From Pseudomonas sp. UFMG81 (GTDB taxonomy: Bacteria > Pseudomonadota > Gammaproteobacteria > Pseudomonadales > Pseudomonadaceae): 63,288 nt of DNA. Both the position numbers and the translations under genes were made by a program. Shown here one piece after another: positions 24,059 through 36,108 of the stretch; the first letter of the stretch is position 1, and the number at the start of each line of letters is the position of its first letter. Where the stretch lies: assembly GCF_015354575.1 (NCBI RefSeq), contig NZ_JACAFQ010000027.1:1-63288 (forward strand), given 5' to 3'. The notes below the pieces were generated by a model. The model was not told where the DNA came from, did not search any database, and worked only from the letters and a program-made list of their open reading frames with translations.

Positions 24059-24871
24059 TCACTTGAGGCGGTTGGAGAGGAACTGGCGCAGGCGCTCGCT
24101 CTGTGGCCGGTCGAGGATCTCGGCGGTACCGTGCTCCTCGACCAAACCCTGGTGCAGGAACAGCACCTGGCTCGACACCTGGCGGGCAAAGCCCATTTCG
24201 TGGGTGACCATGAGCATGGTACGTCCTTCCTCGGCAAGCGTCTGTATCACCTTGAGCACTTCACCGACCAGCTCGGGGTCCAGCGCCGAGGTGGGCTCGT
24301 CGAACAGGATGATTTCCGGCTCCATGGCCAGCGCCCGGGCGATGGCCACGCGCTGCTGCTGGCCACCTGACAGGAACGCCGGGTATTGGTCCGCCGCCCG
24401 GGCCGGCAGGCCGACCTTGTCCAGGTACTTGCGCGCCCGTGCCTCGGCCTCGCTGGCGCCGATGCCCAGCACCTTGCGTGGCGCCAGGCAGATATTCTCC
24501 AGCACCGTCAGGTGGCTCCACAGGTTGAAGTGCTGGAACACCATGGCCAGGCGCGTGCGCAGGTTATGCAGCTGGGCCGCTGGCGGGGTGCCCTGGCTGA
24601 GGTCGAGGGTCTGCCCGTCGAGGGTGATGCTGCCGGCGTTGGGCTGTTCGAGGAAGTTGATGCAGCGCAGGAAGGTGCTTTTGCCCGAGCCGCTGGCGCC
24701 GATCAGGCTGATCACGTCGCCCTTGCGCGCTTGCAGCGACACGCCCTTGAGCACCTGGTGTTCGCCGTAGTGCTTGTGCAGGCCGTCGACGCTGAGTTTG
24801 ATCGTACCCGTGTGGGCATGGGCGGCCGGGGCCTGTTGGAAGGTCTTCAGTGGCAGTGCGGTAGCAGTCAT
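24059..24871 (-). CDS. polar amino acid ABC transporter ATP-binding protein (HisP/ArtP type)
   Basis: This 270-residue ATPase powers uptake through the two permeases upstream. Walker A is GASGSGKST, the signature is LSGGQQQR, and Walker B is IILFDEP followed by TSALDPELVGEV, all typical of the HisP/GlnQ/ArtP group. The N-terminal 25 residues before IKLSVDGLHKHYG are a short extension, also seen in some Pseudomonas homologues. The gene is 4 bases from the permease stop and 13 bases ahead of the Lrp gene. The ligand is most likely arginine, ornithine or citrulline, from the operon context. Confidence 0.9.
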   Translation of the reverse strand: MTATALPLKTFQQAPAAHAHTGTIKLSVDGLHKHYGEHQVLKGVSLQARKGDVISLIGASGSGKSTFLRCINFLEQPNAGSITLDGQTLDLSQGTPPAAQLHNLRTRLAMVFQHFNLWSHLTVLENICLAPRKVLGIGASEAEARARKYLDKVGLPARAADQYPAFLSGGQQQRVAIARALAMEPEIILFDEPTSALDPELVGEVLKVIQTLAEEGRTMLMVTHEMGFARQVSSQVLFLHQGLVEEHGTAEILDRPQSERLRQFLSNRLK

Positions 24872-24875
24872 CAGG

Positions 24876-25589
24876 TCAGCCTCGGGCAGGGTCAAGGAAG
24901 CGCATCCAGCGGCGCTCGGCCAGTCGGAACAGGCCGACCAGGGCGAAGGACAGCAGCATGTACAGCAGGGCGGCCACACCGAAGGCCTGGAAGGTGAGGA
25001 AGGTCGCGGCGTTGGCGTCGCGGGCCACCTTGAGGATGTCGGCGACGGTGGCGGTAAAGGCCAGGGAGGTGGCGTGCAGCATCAGGATCAGTTCGTTGCT
25101 GTAGGCCGGCAGCGAACGGCGCAGGGCCGCTGGCAGCACCAGGAACAGGTTGAGCTTCCAACCACGCAGGCCGTAGGCCTGGGCTGCCTCCAGCTCGCCG
25201 GCGGGCAGGTTGCGGATGGCCCCGGCGAAGATCTCCACGGTGTAGGCGCAGGTGTTGAGCACGAAGGCCAGCAGGGTGCAGTTGAGCGCGTTGCGGAAAA
25301 ACTGATCGAGCAGGGCGTGGTCACGCACCACTTGCAGGCTGTACAGGCCGGTGTAGCAGATCAGCAACTGGACATAGAGCGGCGTGCCGCGGAACACGAA
25401 GGTGTACAGCTGCACCGGCAGGCGCAGCCAGGCGTGGCGCGAGGTGCGGGCCAGGGCCAGCGGCAGCGAGAGCAGCAAACCCAACACCATGCTGACCACG
25501 AACAGCCACAGGGTCATGGTCAATCCGGAGAAACCGCTGCCATCGTTGTACAGGTAGGCCGGGCCGTATTGCTGGAGGAGTTCGATCAT
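24876..25589 (-). CDS. polar amino acid ABC transporter permease (HisM/ArtM type)
   Basis: This 237-residue inner-membrane permease has about five transmembrane segments and the EAA loop (GELEAAQAYGLRGWKLNLFL) that contacts the ATPase. It overlaps the preceding permease gene by 4 bases (ATGA), which indicates translational coupling. An open frame continues upstream through the neighbouring permease in the wrong frame, so the start is set at the ATG at 25589. It pairs with the other permease to form the heterodimer of a histidine/arginine/ornithine-type importer. Confidence 0.9.
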   Translation of the reverse strand: MIELLQQYGPAYLYNDGSGFSGLTMTLWLFVVSMVLGLLLSLPLALARTSRHAWLRLPVQLYTFVFRGTPLYVQLLICYTGLYSLQVVRDHALLDQFFRNALNCTLLAFVLNTCAYTVEIFAGAIRNLPAGELEAAQAYGLRGWKLNLFLVLPAALRRSLPAYSNELILMLHATSLAFTATVADILKVARDANAATFLTFQAFGVAALLYMLLSFALVGLFRLAERRWMRFLDPARG

Positions 25590-26293
25590 CGCGCCAGCTC
25601 CTTGATGCCGATGTTGTAGCGCCGCTCGAGGCGCTTGAGCAGCTGGTTGGACAGGGTGGTGATGACCAGGTAGACCAGCCCGGCGATGCACAGGAAGAAC
25701 AGCACGTCGTTGGTGGTCTTGCCGGCGTTCTGCGCGGCCTTGACCAGGTCGGCCAGGCCGATGATCGACACCAGCGCGGTGGACTTGAGCAGCACCAGCC
25801 AGTTGTTGCCCAGCCCCGGCAGGGCAAAACGCATCAGTTGTGGGAACAGCACCAGCCGAAACCGCTGCGCCCGGCTCAGGCCGTAGGCGGTGGCGGCTTC
25901 CAGCTGGCCGGCGGGCACGCTGAGGATGGCGCCGCGGAAGTTCTCGGTGAAGTACGCGCCATAGATGAAGCCCAGGGTGATCACCCCGGCGCCGAACGGG
26001 TCGATCTCCACATAGTCCCAGCCCAGCGCTTCGGTGAGGTCGTTGAGCCAGATCTGCATGCTGTAGAAGATCAGCAGGATCAGCACCAGGTCGGGGACGC
26101 TGCGGATCAAGGTGGTGTAGAGGGTGGCCGGGATGCGCAGCAGCTTTGCGCGCGACAGCTTGGCGCTGGCGCCGAGCAGGCCCAGCAGCAGGCTCACGGC
26201 CAGCGACAGCAGGGCCAGCTTGAGGGTCATCCAGGTGCCTTGGGCCAGCAGCGGGCCGAAGCCTTGCAGGCCGTGGGAGAGGAAGTCGTGCAT
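25586..26293 (-). CDS. polar amino acid ABC transporter permease (HisQ/ArtQ type)
   Basis: This 235-residue permease has about five transmembrane segments and an EAA loop (GQLEAATAYGLSRAQRFRLV). It is the first of the two channel subunits in the operon. The gap to the upstream binding-protein gene (26294-26390) holds a perfect 24-bp inverted REP pair that could reduce translation or stabilise the upstream message. Its family is the same as that of HisQ, ArtQ and AotQ. Confidence 0.9.
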   Translation of the reverse strand: MHDFLSHGLQGFGPLLAQGTWMTLKLALLSLAVSLLLGLLGASAKLSRAKLLRIPATLYTTLIRSVPDLVLILLIFYSMQIWLNDLTEALGWDYVEIDPFGAGVITLGFIYGAYFTENFRGAILSVPAGQLEAATAYGLSRAQRFRLVLFPQLMRFALPGLGNNWLVLLKSTALVSIIGLADLVKAAQNAGKTTNDVLFFLCIAGLVYLVITTLSNQLLKRLERRYNIGIKELAR

Positions 26294-26316
26294 GACAGGG
26301 ATCTCGCAAGGAGGCC

Positions 26317-26378
26317 ATCGCGGGGCAAGCCCGCTCCCACGCAGTGGTGAGTCCGTGGGAGCGGGCTTGCCCCGCGAT
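26317..26378. repeat. perfect REP pair between binding-protein and permease genes
   Basis: ATCGCGGGGCAAGCCCGCTC followed by CCAC (26317-26340) is repeated as its exact complement at 26355-26378 with a 14-base spacer. It lies inside the transport operon. In E. coli a REP in malE-malF protects the upstream message, which is a plausible role here. Confidence 0.85.
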
Positions 26379-26390
26379 CAGCGCTGTAGG

Positions 26391-27173
26391 TCACTCGTTG
26401 TAGATGTCCAGCTCGCCGACGTACTTCTTCTGGATCGCGGCATAAGTGCCATCGGCGTGGATCATGGCGATGCCCTTGTCCAGCAGCGCCTTGAGCTCCG
26501 GGTCGGTCTTGCGCAGGCCCATGGCGATGTCCAGCGGCAGGCTCGGGTCCTTGATCGCCGGGCCGCTCTTGAAGTCGGCGCCTTCGGGTTTGGAGAGGAA
26601 GTTGAGCTGGGCTTCGAGCTTGTCGGTGACGGTGGCGTCGAGGCGGCCGTTCATCAGGTCGGCGTAGTTCTGGTCCTGGGCCTGGTAGGCCTTGACCTGC
26701 GCGCCCAGTGGCGTCAGCACGGCGCGGGCGTAGGCTTCCTGCAGCGAGCCTTGCAGCACACCGACCTGCTTGCCCTTGAGCGACTCGACGCTGTCACCGA
26801 AGCCTGCGGACTTGCGCACGATCACTGAGGTGGGGCTGAGGAACAGGCGGTTGGTGAAGTCGATCTGCTTCTGGCGCGCCGGGGTGACCGCCATCGACGA
26901 CATGATGGCGTCGAACTTGCGCGCCCGCAGGGCCGGGATCATGCCGTCGAATTCGTTGTGCACCCAGGTGCACTTGACCTGGAGCTTTTCGCAGATGGCG
27001 TTGCCCAGCTCGATGTCGAAGCCTTGCAGGCTGCCGTCGGCGGCGACGGATTCGAAGGGGGGGTATTCGGGGTAGACGCCGAAGCGGATCTCGGTCCACT
27101 CCTTGGCCTGGGTGACGGTGGTGGCACACAACGAGAACAGCAGCACGCCGAGGCGTTTTCGTAGGGTGAGCAT
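26391..27173 (-). CDS. periplasmic polar amino acid-binding protein of ABC transporter
   Basis: This 260-residue periplasmic binding protein has a signal peptide of about 23 residues (MLTLRKRLGVLLFSLCATTV). The mature part starts with EIRFGVYPEYPPFESVAADG and has the family motif GFDIELGNAICEKLQVKC, typical of lysine/arginine/ornithine/histidine binders. The longer in-frame start at 27371 was rejected because the ATG at 27173 begins the signal peptide. It lies upstream of the permeases and downstream of the ornithine cyclodeaminase gene, with a REP-bearing gap of 299 bases. Confidence 0.9.
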   Translation of the reverse strand: MLTLRKRLGVLLFSLCATTVTQAKEWTEIRFGVYPEYPPFESVAADGSLQGFDIELGNAICEKLQVKCTWVHNEFDGMIPALRARKFDAIMSSMAVTPARQKQIDFTNRLFLSPTSVIVRKSAGFGDSVESLKGKQVGVLQGSLQEAYARAVLTPLGAQVKAYQAQDQNYADLMNGRLDATVTDKLEAQLNFLSKPEGADFKSGPAIKDPSLPLDIAMGLRKTDPELKALLDKGIAMIHADGTYAAIQKKYVGELDIYNE

Positions 27174-27402
27174 AGGTGTAGGTCCCTGGGTGTTGTTATT
27201 GGAAGTAGGGGCAGTGCAAGCGCGTAGGTCTGTAACTGTTGTTGTGGGTGACTCGTTGGTCGCGGTCAGGATGCGCGAGGTAGAGCGGTTTTTTGTGTCG
27301 TTTGCCGGCTCGCTGGGGACCGGATTCGGCTGTTGAGTGGTTTTCAGCAGCCGAATCGGCTGTTGCGACAAGGATTTATGGAAGTGCGACAGCGGTTTCT
27401 GT

Positions 27403-27467
27403 CATCGCAGGGCAAGCCCGCTCCCACGTGCATCAACCCGCGTGGGAGCGGGCTTGCCCCGCGATCG
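27403..27467. repeat. REP pair between ocd and binding-protein gene
   Basis: CATCGCAGGGCAAGCCCGCT followed by CCCACG (27403-27428) and its near complement at 27441-27467 form an inverted pair in the 299-base gap. The remaining part of the gap (27174-27402) may hold a separate promoter for the transporter, but none was recognised. Confidence 0.8.
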
Positions 27468-27472
27468 TGCCA

Positions 27473-28519
27473 TCAGGCTGCGCTGGCCTTACGCTCGACC
27501 GCCGCCGGCTGCAACAGCGCAAACAGATCCTTCGGATTGGCCAGCTCGGGCACCAGGTTGATGTCATGGCCAATGTCCAGCGCCTTGGCCACATCCAGCA
27601 CATAGCGCAGCGCCGAGTAGTCCTCGATGGCAAACCCGACCGAGTCGAACAGCGTCACCTGCTCGGCGCTCTCACGCCCGGCCGCGATCCCTTCGACCAC
27701 TTGCCAGAACTCGGTGGTCGGCGAGCCGGCCGGTAACTGCTGGATCTCGCCTTCGATGCGGCTCTGCGGTTCGTACTCGACGATCACCCGGGCCCGCTCG
27801 ACGATGTCGCGGTGCAGTTCGGTCTTGCCTGGGCAGTCGCCACCCACCGCGTTCAGGTGCATGCCCGGCTCGATCATCTCTGGGGTGAGGATGGTGGCGT
27901 AGGCCTTGTCGGCGGTGACCGTGGTGACGATGTCGGCGCCGCGCACCGCCTCGGCCACGCTGCCGGCGATGGTCAGTTTCAGCTGTGGATAGCCGGTCAG
28001 GTTGGCCGCGAGTTTTTCCGAGGCGGCGCGGTCGATGTCGAACAGGCGGATCTCATCGATACCCAGCAAGGTGTGGAAGGCGATGGCCTGGAACTCGCTC
28101 TGCGAACCATTGCCGATCAGCGCCATGCGTTGGCTGCCCTCGCGCGCCAGGTAGCGGGCGGCCAGGGCCGAGGTGGCGGCGGTGCGGATCGCGGTGGTCA
28201 GGGTCATTTCGCTGAGCAGCACCGGCGCGCCGGTATCCACGTCGCCTAAAGCGCCGAAGGCCATCACCGTGAGCAGGCCGTTGTGGGTGTTCCTGGGGTG
28301 GCCGTTGACGTACTTGAAGGCGTACAGGCTGGCGTCGGACACCGGCATCAGCTCGATCACCCCATCGGGTGAGTGGTTGGCCAGGCGCGGGCATTTTTCG
28401 AAGTCGTGCCAGCGCAGGTAGTCCTGGCGGATGTACTCGGCCATCTCGGCCAGGCACGTGGGCAGGCCCTTGCGGTTGACCAGGCGGGCGAGGGCTTGCA
28501 CGTCGATGTAGCGGGTCAT
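27473..28519 (-). CDS. ocd: ornithine cyclodeaminase
   Basis: This 348-residue NAD-dependent enzyme of the ornithine cyclodeaminase/mu-crystallin family converts L-ornithine to L-proline with release of ammonia. The Rossmann motif reads ALIGNGSQSEFQ at about 135-146. The substrate region includes HPRNTHNGLLTVMAFG and LSEMTLTTAIRTAATSALA. The length agrees with Ocd of Agrobacterium and Pseudomonas. It lies 18 bases downstream of ctlX, which could supply its ornithine. Confidence 0.9.
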   Translation of the reverse strand: MTRYIDVQALARLVNRKGLPTCLAEMAEYIRQDYLRWHDFEKCPRLANHSPDGVIELMPVSDASLYAFKYVNGHPRNTHNGLLTVMAFGALGDVDTGAPVLLSEMTLTTAIRTAATSALAARYLAREGSQRMALIGNGSQSEFQAIAFHTLLGIDEIRLFDIDRAASEKLAANLTGYPQLKLTIAGSVAEAVRGADIVTTVTADKAYATILTPEMIEPGMHLNAVGGDCPGKTELHRDIVERARVIVEYEPQSRIEGEIQQLPAGSPTTEFWQVVEGIAAGRESAEQVTLFDSVGFAIEDYSALRYVLDVAKALDIGHDINLVPELANPKDLFALLQPAAVERKASAA

Positions 28520-28537
28520 GGTGAGGCTCCTTTGAGA

Positions 28538-29455
28538 TCAGTGGCGCGAGGGCAGGTGCACTTCGGCGAGCATGCAGCGCGCGCTGCCGCCGCCGATGCG
28601 TTCGATATGGTCGATATTCACCACCAGTGGCTGGCTGTGGCGCTCGACCTGCTGGCGTTGGCCGGCGTCCAGCGAGCGCCAGGCGCTGCGCGACATCACC
28701 AGCAGCGAGCGGCCGGCGCGGTCGTGTACTTCGAGCATGTTGCCGGCGAAGTTTTCGAGCTGGTCGTGGTTCAGCGCCAGCACCTGCTTGCCGGTGTCGC
28801 GCAGCGAGTGCTCGAGGGTGCGGCGTTCGCTGGCATGGGGCAGGGCGTCGAGGCACACCACGGCGAGCTGGCGGCCGACGTTCATCATCACGTTGCTGTG
28901 GTAGATCGGCGCATGCTGGCGGTCGACGGCGTGGAACAGGCACAGGCGGTAGTCCAGCTGCTCGGCGAACTGGCGCAGCGCGTGTTCGTGCGTGCGGCCG
29001 GAGTGGCAGGCGTAGCTGATGCGGTGTTCGCGGTCCAGCACCATGCTGCCGGTGCCTTCGAGGAACAGGTTGTGCTGTTCCAGCGGGCTCAGGTCGATGG
29101 TCTGCTTGATGGCGAAGCGCTCGGTCAGTGCCTGGAGCACGCCCTTGCCACGCTCCAGGCGACGGTTCTGGCCCTCCATGGGGTAGAGCACCAGGCTGCC
29201 GTCGGCGTGGCTGCTCCACCAGTTGTTGGGGAAGATCGAGTCGGGGGTGTGGGGCTCGGGGGTGTCCTGCACCACCAGCACCTCGACACCGTGCTGGCGC
29301 AGGGCATCGACATAGCCGTCGAACTCTGCCAGGGCCTTGGCGTTGGCGCTTTCAGGGTCCAGCGGGGCCTGCTGGAAACGGTTGTTGACGGCGGTGTCGG
29401 GGTTGAAGGCGAACCGCGCCGGGCGAATCATGAGGACGGTATTTGTTGTTTGCAT
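28538..29455 (-). CDS. ctlX: CtlX-type citrulline/guanidino hydrolase
   Basis: This 305-residue protein belongs to the guanidino-group-modifying fold with arginine deiminase and dimethylargininase. It carries PDSIFPNNWWSS, FLEGTGSMVLDR, His186 in HSNVMMN and the catalytic Cys294 in GGGSARCMLAEVH. The CtlX group includes the Francisella citrulline ureidase, which makes ornithine, CO2 and ammonia from citrulline. Citrulline or a related compound is the likely substrate. The ATG at 29455 was chosen over one five codons upstream. It is the first gene of the row ctlX-ocd-transporter-lrp. Confidence 0.83.
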   Translation of the reverse strand: MQTTNTVLMIRPARFAFNPDTAVNNRFQQAPLDPESANAKALAEFDGYVDALRQHGVEVLVVQDTPEPHTPDSIFPNNWWSSHADGSLVLYPMEGQNRRLERGKGVLQALTERFAIKQTIDLSPLEQHNLFLEGTGSMVLDREHRISYACHSGRTHEHALRQFAEQLDYRLCLFHAVDRQHAPIYHSNVMMNVGRQLAVVCLDALPHASERRTLEHSLRDTGKQVLALNHDQLENFAGNMLEVHDRAGRSLLVMSRSAWRSLDAGQRQQVERHSQPLVVNIDHIERIGGGSARCMLAEVHLPSRH

Positions 29456-29876
29456 TGGGCACGCATCCACGGGTGGGCTGTGTGGCCATTGTCGGGGGGA
29501 TTGCAGTGGGATACCGGCTGAAGCGGGTGGGAGGCGGCGGCGGGTTCAGCTGAAATAGCGGGTTTGGCAGCACAATCTGCTGTGTCTGCGGCAACCCTAT
29601 CGCTGGCAAGCCAGCTCCCACAGGTACAGAGCAAGTCTTGAGCATGGCACGGTCAGGGTGGGAACAACGGACCGCCTTTTGTAGGAGCGGCCTTGCCGGG
29701 GCGCCGGACCGGTTGGAAAGGGGTGCGCAGCGCCCTCAGGATCTCGAATACACCTCAAGATCGTCGGGGCCGCTTTGCGGCCCTTTCGCGGCACAAGGCC
29801 GCTCCTACAGAAAGTGTGCAACCCGATACAATGTGTGAGCCGGCTTGCCGGCGATGGGGCCAGTACAGGCACTGCA
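29456..29876. other. gap holding REP elements and the ctlX promoter region
   Basis: The first part (29456-29596) should hold the promoter of the minus-strand ctlX operon, but no clear -35/-10 pair or -24/-12 element was found. The rest is occupied by REP units, including a single unit at 29597-29624, the pair at 29680-29809 and a partial unit at 29838-29858. Confidence 0.5.
29680..29809. repeat. paired REP palindrome (inverted pair)
   Basis: The outer ends TGTAGGAGCGGCCTTG and its complement form a perfect 16-bp inverted repeat. The interior follows the same plan as the pair at 5511, including a GGCGCCGGACCGG segment. Confidence 0.85.
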
Positions 29877-31655
29877 TCACTCGCTGGAAGTCACCAGGCC
29901 CTGTTCGCGCAAACGCTTGTAAAGGGTCGTGCGACTGATGCCCAGCGCGCGTGCCACGGATGAGAGATTGCCATTGGCGCGGCGCAGCAGATCGCCCAGG
30001 TCGATCGGGCCCTGTTCACGTGTTGGTGTGTCCACGCAATCACCGGCCTCTGCCAGGAAATTGTCCGGCAGATGCTCCACCCCGACCGGCTGAGTGCCAG
30101 CCAATGCCAGCGCCACTTGCATCACACTGACCAGCTCTCGCAGATTGCCCGGCCATGGATGCTGCTCCAGCAACGCCAGGACGTCATCCGCCAAACGTTC
30201 GGACTGCCCTGGCTCGCGATAACGGCCATGCACCTCCTCGATCAGTGCCCGCCGGTCACTGCGTTCGCGCAGCGCCGGCAGTACCAGCGCCAATCCGGCG
30301 ATGCGGTAGTAGAGGTCCTGGCGAAACCGCCCGGCGCGCACCTCGGCGGCCAAGTCCAGGTTGCTGGCCGAGACCACGCGAATGTCCAGCGCTACCGGCT
30401 CGCCGCTGCCCAGCGGCTGGATGCTGCGGGTTTGCAGTACGCGCAGCAGACGGGCCTGGGTGGCCAGGGGCATGTCGCCGATCTCGTCGAGGAACAGCAC
30501 ACCACCGTCGGCCTTGCGGATCAGCCCGGGGTTGCCTTTCTGGTGGGCGCCGGTGAAGGCGCCTTTCTCGTAACCAAACAGCTCCGACTCCACCAGTTCA
30601 GTGGGTATCGCTGCGCAGTTCACGGCGATCAGTGGCTGGCGCGCGCGGCTGCTGGCCTGGTGCAGAGCGGTGACGAACACCTCCTTGCCCACGCCAGTCT
30701 CGCCCTGGATCAGCAGGGGGATGTCTTTCTCGAACAGCAGGCCGGCCTGGGCCAGGGCCTTGCTCACCCGTGTGTCGACGAGGCTCGGTGCACGCTGGGT
30801 GGGTGGCCGGCGTGGCCCTTGCCACTGGCAGTGCAAGCGCTGGCGGCCATGGGCGAGCAGGGCGAAGGGACGGCCCTCGGGCTGTTCGAGGATCTGCCGC
30901 AAGGGTGTCTGGAACAGCTGTGCCAGGCTCTGGTGACGCGGGTCAGCGCCCAGCAGGCTGTCGGCGCGGTGGTTGGCGGCCTGCACCTGGCCGCGTTCGT
31001 CGAACAGCAGCAGGCCGGCCCAAGGGCTGTCGAGGTTGTCGGCGCCGGTATTGAACAGCAATTGCCAGTGCTGCTCCGCCGGCCCTGTGAGGATCAGGCG
31101 GTTCTCCAGGCTCTGGCCGATCATGCGCACCAGGCCCAGGGTCTGGTCGGCGGGCAGGTAGCCGTCGCTGGCGATGTCGAGCACGCCCACCAGGCGCCGC
31201 TGCGCATCGAACAGCGGTGCCGCGGCGCTGGCCATGTAGCGGTTCTGGCGCAGGTAGTGTTCGTCCTGGCCGACATGGATCGCCTGGCCGCACACCAGCG
31301 CGGTACCCAGCGCATTGGTGCCGACACCTTGCTCGCGCCAGCGCGCGCCAGGGCTGAAGGCATGCTGCTGGCGTGGGTCGACGAAGCGCCGGGTGCCCCA
31401 GGCTTCGAGCAGGCAGCCGCTGGCGTCGCCGAGCATCACCAGGTGGCTGGCGTTGCCCAGCAGATGGGTGTACTGCGGCAGTACTTGATCACGGGTCAGT
31501 TGCAGCAAGGCCTGGTTACGTTCGAGCAAGGCATCGAGTTCGGCGCCGGTCAGGCAGTCGAAGTCGGGGGTGTGCTGGGGTTGCAGGCCGTGTTCGCGGC
31601 AGCGCATCCAGGAGGCCTGGATCAGTTGGGCATGGGTCGCAGCGGCGTGGGCCAT
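29877..31655 (-). CDS. sigma-54-dependent AcoR-like transcriptional activator
   Basis: This 592-residue enhancer-binding protein has an N-terminal GAF-like sensory region (about 60-190), a PAS-like linker, a central AAA+ domain and a C-terminal Fis-type HTH (SSVARALGISRTTLYKRLREQ). The AAA+ domain shows Walker A GETGVGKE and the sigma-54 contact loop GYEKGAFTGAH, so it should remodel sigma-54 holoenzyme at a -24/-12 promoter. It is divergent from the glycerol-type ABC operon. That operon has a sigma-54 promoter and a palindrome between the two, so it is the likely regulator of that operon. Confidence 0.9.
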   Translation of the reverse strand: MAHAAATHAQLIQASWMRCREHGLQPQHTPDFDCLTGAELDALLERNQALLQLTRDQVLPQYTHLLGNASHLVMLGDASGCLLEAWGTRRFVDPRQQHAFSPGARWREQGVGTNALGTALVCGQAIHVGQDEHYLRQNRYMASAAAPLFDAQRRLVGVLDIASDGYLPADQTLGLVRMIGQSLENRLILTGPAEQHWQLLFNTGADNLDSPWAGLLLFDERGQVQAANHRADSLLGADPRHQSLAQLFQTPLRQILEQPEGRPFALLAHGRQRLHCQWQGPRRPPTQRAPSLVDTRVSKALAQAGLLFEKDIPLLIQGETGVGKEVFVTALHQASSRARQPLIAVNCAAIPTELVESELFGYEKGAFTGAHQKGNPGLIRKADGGVLFLDEIGDMPLATQARLLRVLQTRSIQPLGSGEPVALDIRVVSASNLDLAAEVRAGRFRQDLYYRIAGLALVLPALRERSDRRALIEEVHGRYREPGQSERLADDVLALLEQHPWPGNLRELVSVMQVALALAGTQPVGVEHLPDNFLAEAGDCVDTPTREQGPIDLGDLLRRANGNLSSVARALGISRTTLYKRLREQGLVTSSE

Positions 31656-31755
31656 GGGCCTGTCCTGTGGGTTGTTGTTTTCATGCAGACCGCGCTTGAG
31701 TGTCGTTCAGGACTGTTCATTGTCAAACCGGTGGCTGTCCAGTTGTTCAGCCAGG

Positions 31756-31773
31756 CTGTACAGCGCTGCACAG
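31756..31773. promoter_or_regulatory. candidate upstream activator site palindrome
   Basis: CTGTACAGCGCTGCACAG is an 18-bp palindrome with one mismatched pair. It lies 54 bases upstream of the -24 element and within the divergent promoter region of the sigma-54 activator, so it could be that activator's binding site. Confidence 0.55.
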
Positions 31774-31826
31774 GTGATTGCAGCTGCCGGGGCGCAGCAG
31801 GCCGTGCCAGAGCGGTCGTGGTCACC

Positions 31827-31842
31827 TGGCACGGAACTGGCT
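31827..31842 (+). promoter_or_regulatory. sigma-54 (-24/-12) promoter of the glycerol-type ABC operon
   Basis: TGGCACGGAACTGGCT matches the consensus TGGCACG-N4-TTGCW with one mismatch and keeps the invariant GG-N10-GC. Transcription should start about 12 bases downstream, some 26 bases before the first ATG. Confidence 0.8.
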
Positions 31843-31878
31843 GTGTGTGCGGGACAACAACTACAAGAAGGCCACGCC

Positions 31879-34930
<3,052 letters not shown>

Positions 34931-34933
34931 GCC

Positions 34934-35734
<801 letters not shown>

Positions 35735-35745
35735 GAGGGCGGGTG

Positions 35746-36018
35746 ATGGAGTGGATGGCCTGGACGCTGCCGACGGCGTTGTTCTTCGCAACGATCGGGG
35801 TGGTGTTGCTGTGCATGACGGTGTTCGAGTTGCGCCGCCCGTGCCTGGAGCGGCGTGGTTGGTTGCCGATCGCCACGACTCGCGGCGACCGGCTGTTCAT
35901 CGGCTTGCTGGTCAGTGCCTACCTGCACCTGCTGGTGGTGGGGGTGAGCGACTGGCCATTGTGGGTGGCCTCGCTGTTGTCGCTGGTCTGGCTGGTAGCG
36001 GTGCTGCGCTGGGGGTGA
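35746..36018 (+). CDS. small membrane protein of the glycerol ABC operon (DUF2160, GlpU-like)
   Basis: This 90-residue protein has three hydrophobic segments (about 7-27, 48-68 and 70-88) and little else. It corresponds to the small GlpU/DUF2160 member found between the permeases and the binding protein in GlpSTPQUV operons, and its role is unknown. The ATG at 35746 has TAGGAGGG 7-14 bases upstream. A longer frame that starts inside the permease gene was rejected. Confidence 0.82.
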   Translation: MEWMAWTLPTALFFATIGVVLLCMTVFELRRPCLERRGWLPIATTRGDRLFIGLLVSAYLHLLVVGVSDWPLWVASLLSLVWLVAVLRWG

Positions 36019-36046
36019 GGAAATGGCCTTGTGTCGCCTGTGCTGG

Positions 36047-36080
36047 CCTCATCGCCGGCAAGCCGGCTCCCACAGGGCGA
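36047..36080. repeat. single REP-like palindrome inside the glycerol operon
   Basis: CATCGCCGGCAAGCCGGCTC followed by CCACAGG lies between the DUF2160 and binding-protein genes. It could decouple their expression. Confidence 0.65.
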
Positions 36081-36108
36081 GGGGTCCTTCAATAATCTGG
36101 AGATCACA

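Noticed and set aside
24876..26318. single 480-residue protein spanning both amino acid permeases
   Set aside because: The first half is the wrong frame of the HisQ-type gene. Only the part from 25589 onward is a real permease, and the two genes overlap by ATGA.
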